DNA from: Hahellaceae bacterium
Lineage (GTDB): Bacteria; Pseudomonadota; Gammaproteobacteria; Pseudomonadales; Oleiphilaceae
Assembly (NCBI GenBank): GCA_024234505.1
Contig: JACKOD010000004.1
Location: 1 to 64,000, forward strand
Length of the DNA: 64,000 nucleotides
Reading direction: 5' to 3'
Shown: in pieces, positions 56,291 to 64,000 of the stretch
How the letters are laid out: each line of letters begins with the position of its first letter
Numbering within the stretch: the stretch's first letter is position 1
Notes under the pieces: generated by a model
Told to the model about the DNA's origin: nothing
Database searches by the model: none
Seen by the model: the letters and a program-made list of their open reading frames with translations, nothing else
Program-made: the position numbers and the translations under genes

Positions 56291-57934
56291 ATGAAACGCA
56301 CCGGAACTCGTATTCGTAAAAATAAAATTCAGTCGCATTACGACGCTATCGTGATCGGATCGGGAATTGGCGGGCTCTGTACTGCCGCGCTGCTGGCGAA
56401 GCTGGGTAAAAAAGTGTGCGTTCTTGAACAGCACTATACGGCCGGTGGGTACACCCATACTTATGAACGTAATGGTTATGAGTGGGATGTGGGCGTTCAT
56501 TATATCGGCGAAGTACACAAGCCGTGGTCGGTAATTCGTCGCGTTTTCGATGTTATTTCCGATAGCCAGTTAGCGTGGGCACCCATGGATGCTCATTATG
56601 ATCGGATTGTCATTGGGGATGAAACCTTCGAATACGTTGCTGGACGGGATGCCTTTAAGGCGGAAATGAAAAAGCACTTTCCTGAAGAAGGGAAAGCGAT
56701 TGATACCTATGTCGAGATGATTTCAAAGGTCAGCTCGCTGATTCCGCGTTTCTTTGCTGGTCAGGCCATGCCTCGTATGGCAGGTATGCTCTATAACAAA
56801 GCGCGTAAATACTTTTTACCAGACTATTTCTTTAAAACCACACGAGAAGTATTGGAAACACTCACCCGCAATGAAAAGCTCATTGGTGTGTTAACCGCGC
56901 AATGGGGTGATTATGGACTGCCGCCGGCGCAGTCTTCTTTTATGATGCATGCGATGGTCGCGAAACATTATATTACGGGTGGCAACTATCCGGTGGGAGG
57001 CTCCATAAGCATTGCCGAGACCATTATCCCGGTGATTGAGGCCGCAGGTGGCAACGTCTTCACCTACGCGGGAGTCGAAGAAATCCTGATAAAGCAGAAT
57101 CGAGCCTATGGTGTTCGGTTGAAAAAAGGCGGGCAGGAAATCTACGCTGATAAAATCGTAAGTTGTGCGGGGCTGGTGCCCACATACCAGCATCTTGTAC
57201 CCAAGGCGGTAGCTGAGCAGCATGGTTTGCGAAGAGAGCTGAAAAACGTCGAATTATCGGCGTCTCATGTGTGTATTTATGCGGGTTTCAAAGGTAATTC
57301 GACGTCGCTTGGCTTGCCCAAAACAAACTACTGGGTTTATCCGCAGTTTAATCATGATTTAAGTGTGAAAGCCTTTATGGATTCGCCGGGTCTTGATTTT
57401 CCGATGATCTATATCTCGTTCCCTTCTGCCAAAGATCCAACGTGGGATAGCCGGTATCCAGACAAAGCGACCGTCGAAATCGTCGCGCCTTCTTTCCCTC
57501 AGTGGTTTGAAAAGTGGAAAGGTTCCACCTGGAATAAGCGGGGTAAGGATTACGAGGCATTCAAGGAAGAAATTGCGTCCGTACTACTGGAAACGCTTTA
57601 CCGTTTTTATCCGCAACTTCGGGATGCGCTGGATTTTTATGAGCTTTCAACGCCCTTGTCTACCGAGTGGTTCCAGTGGAATGAAGCGGGAGAAATATAC
57701 GGTATCGAACATACGGTAAAGCGCTTTGAACAGGATTGGATTCATCCCGTGACGCCGATAAAAAACCTGTATCTGACGGGGGCGGATGTGGTGACGGCAG
57801 GCGTCGGAGGGGCTTTGATGGGCGGTGTGATGACAGCCAGTGCCATGCTGGGATGGCGAGCCTATCAGGTGGGCCAATTGATTAAAAATGTCTATCCGGG
57901 ACCGGATATGGTGGCAAAGGAGGTCACCGCTTAA
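56291..57934 (+). CDS. FAD-dependent oxidoreductase, retinol saturase/phytoene desaturase-like
   Basis: 547 aa. N-terminal dinucleotide-binding YDAIVIGSGIGGLCTAALLAKLGKKVCVLEQH (split: GSGIGG at about 22-27, glutamate near 46), GGYTHTYERNGYEWDVGVHYIG substrate-domain pattern, GGNYPVGGSISIAETIIPVIEAAGG, and C-terminal FAD signature NLYLTGADVVTAGVGGALMGG. The family includes RetSat and carotenoid desaturase/isomerases; likely acts on polyprenyl or lipid double bonds. Controlled by PadR. Confidence 0.88.
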   Translation: MKRTGTRIRKNKIQSHYDAIVIGSGIGGLCTAALLAKLGKKVCVLEQHYTAGGYTHTYERNGYEWDVGVHYIGEVHKPWSVIRRVFDVISDSQLAWAPMDAHYDRIVIGDETFEYVAGRDAFKAEMKKHFPEEGKAIDTYVEMISKVSSLIPRFFAGQAMPRMAGMLYNKARKYFLPDYFFKTTREVLETLTRNEKLIGVLTAQWGDYGLPPAQSSFMMHAMVAKHYITGGNYPVGGSISIAETIIPVIEAAGGNVFTYAGVEEILIKQNRAYGVRLKKGGQEIYADKIVSCAGLVPTYQHLVPKAVAEQHGLRRELKNVELSASHVCIYAGFKGNSTSLGLPKTNYWVYPQFNHDLSVKAFMDSPGLDFPMIYISFPSAKDPTWDSRYPDKATVEIVAPSFPQWFEKWKGSTWNKRGKDYEAFKEEIASVLLETLYRFYPQLRDALDFYELSTPLSTEWFQWNEAGEIYGIEHTVKRFEQDWIHPVTPIKNLYLTGADVVTAGVGGALMGGVMTASAMLGWRAYQVGQLIKNVYPGPDMVAKEVTA

Positions 57935-58010
57935 TCGCATGGTGCAATCTATGTTCTTGGACGGTAAGCGATATTCAGGCTAAAGTACTCATTTATCGCC
58001 TGATGATTGA

Positions 58011-58823
58011 ATGGAAGATAATTTGCCGATCGGAGCCAGCTATTTGCGTAAACTCTCGTTGATGATTGCTGTCAGCGTGTTGACTATTTCAGGCTCCACT
58101 TCTCCCGCACAGGCAGAAAATGGTATTTCGTCTGTGCCCTTGGTTACCGTCGCTTTGAATCATGCGCCACCGTATCGGATTCTAGAGAAGGGGGCCGCCA
58201 GCGGGCTTTATATCGAGATTTTCAACGCCTTGATTAAGGAACTGGGATGGCAGGTTCACTATGAAGAGGTTCCGTTCCGCCGCGCATTGAAAATGCTGGA
58301 GGATGGTCAGGCTGATGTCATGCTGGGGCCGGTCAGAAAACCTGAACGCGAACAGTATATCGACTTTTCAATTCCGGCGTTCCCGCCTGAGCGCCGCTTG
58401 TTTGTGGTGAATCGCCCGTCGATGCGCATATTCAAATATTCTGATTTAGCCGGAAAAAAAATAGGTGTGCTACGGGGCAGTGTGTACTTTGAACCCTTTG
58501 ATAGTGACTTGGATCTGCTCAAAGAGACCGGCACGGATTATCGGAATTTGTTAGCCATGTTGAGTAAAGATTATCTCGATGTGGTGGTGGTTCCCGAGTT
58601 GCTGTCGGTGGCACTGCAAAAGGAAATGAATCTGGATATGACAACGTCCGAATTTTTTGTGCCGGGAGAAACCAGTTATATTGGGGTTTCCCGCAAGTCT
58701 TCCTTGATGAATCGGCTGGCAGAGATACGCTGGGCATTGGACGAAATCAAGTTTGATAAAACTTATGAGCAGTTGCTTTTAAAGTATATGGCGCGAGACA
58801 GGGTTGAGAGCGTCTCTCCCTAG
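58011..58823 (+). CDS. Extracellular solute-binding protein, family 3-like
   Basis: 270 aa; signal peptide to PAQA. Type 2 periplasmic-binding fold: VTVALNHAPPYRI, GLYIEIFNALIKELGW, DGQADVMLGPVRKPER, LAGKKIGVLRGS. No transporter beside it. Ligand unknown; could be a sensor-associated or free scavenging binding protein. Single gene with 76 bp after the oxidoreductase. Confidence 0.82.
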   Translation: MEDNLPIGASYLRKLSLMIAVSVLTISGSTSPAQAENGISSVPLVTVALNHAPPYRILEKGAASGLYIEIFNALIKELGWQVHYEEVPFRRALKMLEDGQADVMLGPVRKPEREQYIDFSIPAFPPERRLFVVNRPSMRIFKYSDLAGKKIGVLRGSVYFEPFDSDLDLLKETGTDYRNLLAMLSKDYLDVVVVPELLSVALQKEMNLDMTTSEFFVPGETSYIGVSRKSSLMNRLAEIRWALDEIKFDKTYEQLLLKYMARDRVESVSP

Positions 58824-58887
58824 ATAATGTGGGATAGCGCGTTCGTGCCATCCCTTCAGTGACCGCAACCTGCAGGGTGACGCAGAA

Positions 58888-59646
58888 TTATTGGTATTTC
58901 CCTTCCTGAGAAGCCTTCATCATTTGGTCGAAACGACCACTGTCTTTGAGTTTTTTCAGTCCTCGGTTAAAGGTCTCTAAATAAGTCTTACCGTTGGCGA
59001 ACCGTTTACTCATAATTAAATGGTAGGATCTCGACTTAAGGGGTTTTGGATGTGTTTTTACCTTGTCGGCGATGCCAATTTTATTGGCCAGCTCCCATCC
59101 TACTTCACGGTCTTCCGCAACAGCATCCAGGCGACCCGATGCGAGTTTTTTAAAGTTGTTTTCAGGTGAGGCAATTCGGGTGATATTTACCTTGCCGGCT
59201 TTTTCGAGCTCCTCTAGACCATAGCTATAGCCAATAACGCCCCCAATAGAAAACCGGGCGAGGTCGTCACTGGTATTCCATTCCAAGGGGCTGTCGTTTT
59301 TTATAAAAAGTACCGTTTTCAGGTCGATGACCGGATCACTATAGTCAAAATCCTGTGCGCGTTCTTCCGTATAGCTCCAGATAATACTGCCATCCAATCG
59401 TCCCTCTTTGGCTTCTTCAAAACCTCGTTTCCAGGGAAGAAACGTGTATTCGACGCGGATACCTTCCAGTGCAAATGCCTCTTCGACGACATGGGAAATG
59501 ACGCCGCGATTTTTCAGATTTTCAGCCATATAGGGTGCCCAGTCACCATTGGCCAGACGTATTGTGTCCGCAGAGACAAGCGAGCTTGTGAGGATTAAGG
59601 CGGCAATGGTGAGTTTAACAAGAAGGGGGCTGAGCGATGACGGCAT
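58888..59646 (-). CDS. Extracellular solute-binding protein, family 3-like
   Basis: 252 aa from ATG at 59646; the longer upstream frame has no SD. Signal peptide to SLVSA, then DTIRLANGDWAPYMAENL, VVEEAFALEGIRVEYTFLPWKRGFEEAKEGRLDGSIIWSYTEER and ASGRLDAVAEDREVGWEL. A second amino acid-binding-like protein convergent with the previous one; no permease or ATPase. Ligand unknown. Confidence 0.82.
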   Translation of the reverse strand: MPSSLSPLLVKLTIAALILTSSLVSADTIRLANGDWAPYMAENLKNRGVISHVVEEAFALEGIRVEYTFLPWKRGFEEAKEGRLDGSIIWSYTEERAQDFDYSDPVIDLKTVLFIKNDSPLEWNTSDDLARFSIGGVIGYSYGLEELEKAGKVNITRIASPENNFKKLASGRLDAVAEDREVGWELANKIGIADKVKTHPKPLKSRSYHLIMSKRFANGKTYLETFNRGLKKLKDSGRFDQMMKASQEGKYQ

Positions 59647-59892
59647 GGCTGAAGTCCTCAAGAGCGCATTAACGAAGAAGCTATCCCTACCTGATAAAAG
59701 TGACGTAAAAGTCATATATTTATGGTTTGAGTGTAGTTTGCGCATCGTTGGGAGGCAAGAAGATGATGGCTTGGTCACTGGATAAATGCGACATAATGTC
59801 CTATTTATAGATGGAGCCTTCTGTGTGCCCTCTGTGACGGGCGGTGTGCTCTTACAAGCAACGTGATGTTAGCCTCGGAAAAGGGTCATTGA

Positions 59893-60687
59893 ATGTGGAG
59901 TCAAATTGGAGCCTGGTATCTTGATCCGCGTTTTATCGAGATCCCCATCACTACACTGGCATTGAGTTTGGGAGCGTTTCTGGCATTTGCAACGCCCTGG
60001 ACGTTATTGGCCTATTTTGATCCGGTATGGGCTCAGCCGTATCGGATTCAGAATAAACCTTTTGATGTCTCTCGGTATCTGCGCCGTAATCTTTGGCTAA
60101 TTACGCGTAATGCGTTAATTATGCTAGCGGTATTGGTGTTGATCTGGCCTCTGCTGCGGCTTTCAGAAATTCATGATGGTATCTTGCCTGAGTGGTATGT
60201 CATCGCGAGCCAGTTAGTTTTTTTTATTCTATTGGATGATTATCTGTATTACTGGCTACATCGAAGTATGCATTCGCAGAAGTGGCTGCTTAAACATGTG
60301 CATGCCGTACACCATGAAATTCGCAATCCCTGTGCGCTGGCGGGCAACTATTTTCACTGGCTGGAGTATCTGCTGACCGGCGCGCTGGCATTGGTCGGGC
60401 CGATACTGGTGGGGTGTCATATTGTGGTGTTGTACGTCTGGATCATTATTCGCCAGCTAGAGGCGGCAGACGGTCATGCGGGTTACGACTTTCCGTGGAA
60501 CCCGCTACGTTATTTACCTTTCTATGATGGGCCGGTTTACCATGATTTTCATCATGCCCGCTTCAAGGGAAACTATGCCGGCTTTCTGCATTACGTGGAT
60601 CGCTTTTACGGTACCTATATAAAAGAGTATCTTAGCTATCGCTACAAGCGCTGGATCAGCCGCCCATCAGATCCTTCAGCGCACTGA
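59893..60687 (+). CDS. Sterol desaturase/fatty acid hydroxylase family protein
   Basis: 264 aa, four transmembrane helices. Di-iron His clusters: HRSMHSQ, HAVHHEIRNP and HDFHHARFKGNY, the family pattern. Membrane-bound hydroxylase or desaturase acting on lipid; exact substrate unknown. The stop lies inside the opposite-strand rep gene with a 32-bp convergent overlap. Confidence 0.9.
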   Translation: MWSQIGAWYLDPRFIEIPITTLALSLGAFLAFATPWTLLAYFDPVWAQPYRIQNKPFDVSRYLRRNLWLITRNALIMLAVLVLIWPLLRLSEIHDGILPEWYVIASQLVFFILLDDYLYYWLHRSMHSQKWLLKHVHAVHHEIRNPCALAGNYFHWLEYLLTGALALVGPILVGCHIVVLYVWIIIRQLEAADGHAGYDFPWNPLRYLPFYDGPVYHDFHHARFKGNYAGFLHYVDRFYGTYIKEYLSYRYKRWISRPSDPSAH

Positions 60688-62671
60688 GGGTGGCTTGTCC
60701 TTTTGCACGATTGAGATCGGGATCTTTCCCTCCGGTGCCTTCAAATACCAGGTCATCTTGCGGCATTTCATCGATAAAACGACTGGGAATGGTCTCGAGT
60801 TTTTCCCCGTAGGCTTTTCGGGTGGCCGCATACGTGAGTGCAAGTGTTTTGCGTGCACGGGTAATCCCGACATACATCAGGCGACGTTCTTCTTCAATAT
60901 TATCTTCTTCAATACTGGCTCGGTGAGGAAGTAGTTCTTCCTCCAGCCCCATAATAAAGACATGAGGAAATTCGAGACCTTTAGACGCGTGCAGGGTGAG
61001 CATGTGGACTTTATCGCTATCGTCTTCTTCTTCCCGTTGCTCAAGCATATCCCGCAGAATCAGGCGACTGATGGCATCTTCGATGCTTAGTTCATCCTGA
61101 GTGCCTTTATCTTTATCGAGCATTTTTTCAATCGAATCGATGAGATACCAGACGTTTTTCATCCGGCGCTCGGCCTGTGCAGGCGTATTACTGTTCTGGT
61201 GCAGCCATTCTTCATATTCAATATCGGTGAAAAGCTGCTTTATAACGCGCAGCGGCTCCTCTTCCCGGCTGCGGCGGGTGGTGGTATCGAGCCACTGCTT
61301 GAATCTGCGTAGTTTCTCCAGCCCTTTGCCTGCTAGATGTTGTTCCAGACCCACTTCATCAATGACTGCGCACAGACTGCCCTGACGATCCATGGCGTAG
61401 TTCCCGAGTTTTTCCAGTGTTGACGGCCCGATTTCCCTGCGTGGAACATTGATGATACGTAACAAGGCCGCGTCGTCGTTGGCATTCACCAGTAACCGCA
61501 GATAAGCCATGGCATCCTTGATTTCGCTGCGTGCAAAGAACGATTGTCCTCCCGAAAGGCGATAGGGAATCTGGTAGGCCTGAAATTTCATTTCCAATAA
61601 ACGGGATTGGTGATTGCCCCGGTAAAGCACGGCGAAATCCCTGAACTCCGTTTTATGTCGCAGTTTTTGGTCAAGAATTTCCATGGCGATACGTTCGGCT
61701 TCTGCATCTTCATTACGGGTGCGGATAATGCGAATCGGGTCGCCATAGCCCAGATCGCTCCACAGTGCTTTTTCATAAACGTGGGGGTTGTTCGCAATCA
61801 GTGTGTTCGCCACTTTAAGTATGCGTGCGGTCGAACGGTAGTTCTGCTCAAGTTTGATGAGACGCAGCGAGGGGTAATCTTCGTTAAGGCGTACCAGATT
61901 TTCCGGGCGAGCGCCTCGCCAGGCATAAATTGACTGATCATCGTCGCCTACGACGGTAAATTGAGCTCTCATGCCCACCAACAGTTTGACCAGCTCATAC
62001 TGGGCCAGATTGGTATCCTGATATTCATCTACCAGCAAATAGCGAATGCGGTTCTGCCATTTTTCCAACACTGCGGGCTGGTGCTGAAACAGAAGCACGG
62101 GCAGGAGAATCAGGTCGTCGAAATCCAGCGCGTTGTAGGCTTTCAGATAGCGACTGTACTCCTGATAGACCAACGCAATCATCTGTTCCCGGTCATCGGC
62201 GGCATGACTGAGTGCCTGCTGAGGCGACAGCATGTCGTTTTTCCAGCTGGAGATTTGCATTTGTACGGCGTCAATTTCTTCGCCACTGTCTGCATGATCC
62301 CGCAGCATTAAATCGCGCAACAGCGCTTTGGCGTCTTCGCTGTCAAAAATGGAGAAGCCCGGCTTGTAGCCCAGCACTTTGTGCTCTTCACGGATAATGG
62401 TGAGTCCGAGATTGTGGAAGGTCGAGACGGTGAGGCCTTTCGCATCGGGGCCCTTCAGCATTTTACTGACTCGTTCCTTCATTTCGCGTGCCGCCTTATT
62501 GGTAAAGGTGACGGCGGCGATATTTCGAGCTTTGATACCACATTGTTCTACCAGGTAGACAATCTTGCTGGTAATAACGCTGGTTTTACCGCTACCGGCA
62601 CCCGCCAGAACCAGCAGGGGGCCACTGACATAATGTACGGCTTCGCGTTGGCGTGGATTTAATCGTGACAC
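60656..62671 (-). CDS. rep: ATP-dependent DNA helicase Rep
   Basis: 671 aa. UvrD/Rep superfamily 1: Walker A AGAGSGKT (23-30), VTFTNKAAREMKERV, DEYQDTN, QNYRSTARIL, LTLHASKGLEFPHVF and ERRLMYVGITRARKTL. Length and ending match Rep rather than UvrD or RecB. Restarts replication forks and removes roadblocks. No other gene shares its transcript. Confidence 0.95.
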   Translation of the reverse strand: MSRLNPRQREAVHYVSGPLLVLAGAGSGKTSVITSKIVYLVEQCGIKARNIAAVTFTNKAAREMKERVSKMLKGPDAKGLTVSTFHNLGLTIIREEHKVLGYKPGFSIFDSEDAKALLRDLMLRDHADSGEEIDAVQMQISSWKNDMLSPQQALSHAADDREQMIALVYQEYSRYLKAYNALDFDDLILLPVLLFQHQPAVLEKWQNRIRYLLVDEYQDTNLAQYELVKLLVGMRAQFTVVGDDDQSIYAWRGARPENLVRLNEDYPSLRLIKLEQNYRSTARILKVANTLIANNPHVYEKALWSDLGYGDPIRIIRTRNEDAEAERIAMEILDQKLRHKTEFRDFAVLYRGNHQSRLLEMKFQAYQIPYRLSGGQSFFARSEIKDAMAYLRLLVNANDDAALLRIINVPRREIGPSTLEKLGNYAMDRQGSLCAVIDEVGLEQHLAGKGLEKLRRFKQWLDTTTRRSREEEPLRVIKQLFTDIEYEEWLHQNSNTPAQAERRMKNVWYLIDSIEKMLDKDKGTQDELSIEDAISRLILRDMLEQREEEDDSDKVHMLTLHASKGLEFPHVFIMGLEEELLPHRASIEEDNIEEERRLMYVGITRARKTLALTYAATRKAYGEKLETIPSRFIDEMPQDDLVFEGTGGKDPDLNRAKGQATLSALKDLMGG

Positions 62672-62933
62672 AGGCTACTCGGTGGTTACAGGATGAACTT
62701 GCATTTATGAAACGCTATTGATTAATGGAACGCTACTGGCAGGCGAGCCGTATTGGGTTCCTCAATGTAGCAGATTTACGATAACGGAAAAATGCTTCTT
62801 CGCGGCTTTCTGTTGATGCAATCGGCGAAGGTGTGGCTATAATCCCTCCCAGCACGATTTCCTCACACGGGGTGCCCGCTGAATGCGGTTGAACGTGGCT
62901 CCCGTATCAATGTACCGAAAATCAAGGTAAAGC

Positions 62934-64000
62934 ATGCAAAATATCTTTCAGCGTATCGCCGATGAACTGGGCGTTCAGACTCAACAAGTGTCAGCCACCG
63001 TATCACTGTTGGATGAAGGGGCTACGGTGCCATTTATCGCTCGTTACCGTAAAGAAGTGACCGGGTCGCTGGATGACACCCAGTTACGTAACCTTGAAGA
63101 GCGTTTGCGTTATCTGCGTGAACTTGAAGAACGCCGCGGAACCATTCTTAACAGCATCCGCGAGCAGGGTAAGTTAACGGCAGAATTGGAAGGAGATATT
63201 CTGGCCGCAGACACCAAAAACCGTCTGGAAGATCTTTATTTGCCATACAAACCGAAGCGTCGGACGAAAGGCCAGATTGCGCGTGAAGCAGGACTTGAGC
63301 CTTTGGCAGATAAGTTGCTGGCAGATCCCACACTGGATCCGGAAAAGGAAGCCATGGCTTATTTGAATGCCGAGGCCGGATTTGCCGACAGCAAAGCCAC
63401 TCTGGAAGGAGCAAAGTATATTTTGATGGAACGCTTTAGCGAAGATGCGGCCTTGCTCGGAAAGTTACGTACGTTTGTGTGGGAAGAAGGCAAGGTTAAA
63501 ACCTCGGTAGCTGAAGGCAAAGAAGCGGAAGGTGCAAAATTCCGCGATTATTTTGATTTCAGTGAATCGTTGAAAACGATGCCTTCGCATCGAGCGCTGG
63601 CCGTATTCAGAGGTCGGAATGAGGGCATTCTGAACTACACGCTAGCGGTTGGGGATAGCGAAGAAGATCGTCGCCAACCTCATCCCTGCGAGAGCATGAT
63701 CGCCGGGCATAATCAATTGGGAGACTATGGACGCGCGGCTGACAAATGGCTACAGGAAGTCGTGCGTTGGACCTGGCGCGTGAAACTGAGTAATCACATT
63801 GAAACCGAATTGATGGCACAGATTCGCGAGCGGGCTGAAGAAGAGGCGATCAAGGTGTTCGCCAGCAACATCAAGGATTTACTGCTGGCAGCTCCGGCAG
63901 GCCCCCGAACCACGCTGGGTCTGGATCCCGGGTTGCGTACCGGTGTGAAAGTTGCGGTTGTCGATGCGACAGGCAAGGTACTGGATCATTGCGCTATTTA
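62934..64000 (+). CDS. tex: RNA-binding transcription accessory protein Tex (5' part)
   Basis: The frame runs from ATG at 62934 to the window end without a stop, about 355 residues. MQNIFQRIADELGV, VPFIARYRKEVTGSLDDTQLRNLEERL, NRLEDLYLPYKPKRRTKGQIAREAGLEPLAD and TTLGLDPGLRTGVKVAVVD (start of the YqgF-like domain) are Tex. The S1 domain would lie beyond the window. A TATAAT-like box is near 62838. Confidence 0.95.
   Translation, partial: MQNIFQRIADELGVQTQQVSATVSLLDEGATVPFIARYRKEVTGSLDDTQLRNLEERLRYLRELEERRGTILNSIREQGKLTAELEGDILAADTKNRLEDLYLPYKPKRRTKGQIAREAGLEPLADKLLADPTLDPEKEAMAYLNAEAGFADSKATLEGAKYILMERFSEDAALLGKLRTFVWEEGKVKTSVAEGKEAEGAKFRDYFDFSESLKTMPSHRALAVFRGRNEGILNYTLAVGDSEEDRRQPHPCESMIAGHNQLGDYGRAADKWLQEVVRWTWRVKLSNHIETELMAQIRERAEEEAIKVFASNIKDLLLAAPAGPRTTLGLDPGLRTGVKVAVVDATGKVLDHCAI

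Overview
The window is bacterial chromosome from a gammaproteobacterium, probably marine or environmental. The evidence is an rRNA operon in the order 16S, tRNA-Ile(GAT), tRNA-Ala(TGC), 23S, 5S, plus gspA/gspB, dinG, rep and tex, a type I-F style CRISPR repeat, cytochrome c5 and roughly 50% GC. I do not name a genus.

Left part (1-24 kb). The window opens inside the trailer end of a type I-F CRISPR array (seven identical repeats visible). A lone identical repeat lies 582 bp further on. Chromosomal genes follow: two tiny membrane proteins, a DUF1326/DUF2182 pair, a short-chain dehydrogenase, a large 7TMR-DISM hybrid histidine kinase, a tandem array of six 117-118 bp palindromic units, a response regulator, an AAA ATPase, gspA-gspB, dinG, a porin, and an MCE-type lipid transport operon (permease, ATPase, MlaD-like protein, PqiC-like lipoprotein).

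Centre (24-36.8 kb). A complete rRNA operon with two clear promoters, boxA elements and a strong terminator. It is followed by a truncated haemoglobin gene with a ferredoxin-type reductase (likely nitric oxide or oxygen chemistry), a PhoD-like phosphatase, a fused acetate kinase-PduL phosphotransacylase, a ketopantoate-reductase-like protein and a DUF4124 protein.

Island (36.84-54.89 kb). A P4-satellite-like integrative element is bounded by identical 46-bp copies of the 3' end of tRNA-Arg(CCG). It carries a tyrosine integrase, a frameshifted DUF4258 toxin with an intact YgiT-type antitoxin, an AlpA regulator, a Toprim primase and a DUF927 helicase-like protein. The DUF927 region is bracketed by inverted 9-bp-phased GGTAACA iterons, which look like a replication origin. 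The cargo is a restriction operon: hsdM, rhuM, hsdS, a PrrC-like anticodon-nuclease candidate, hsdR and mrr. HsdR residue spacing and a tetrapeptide repeat in HsdS point to the type IC (EcoR124I/EcoprrI) family. This is the most interesting stretch: a mobile defence island with a suicide back-up nuclease and a specificity subunit able to change by repeat number.

Right part (54.9-64 kb). Intact tRNA-Arg, cytochrome c5, a PadR regulator with two matching dyads facing a retinol-saturase-like oxidoreductase, two solute-binding proteins without transporter genes, a sterol-desaturase family enzyme, rep, and the 5' part of tex running off the window.
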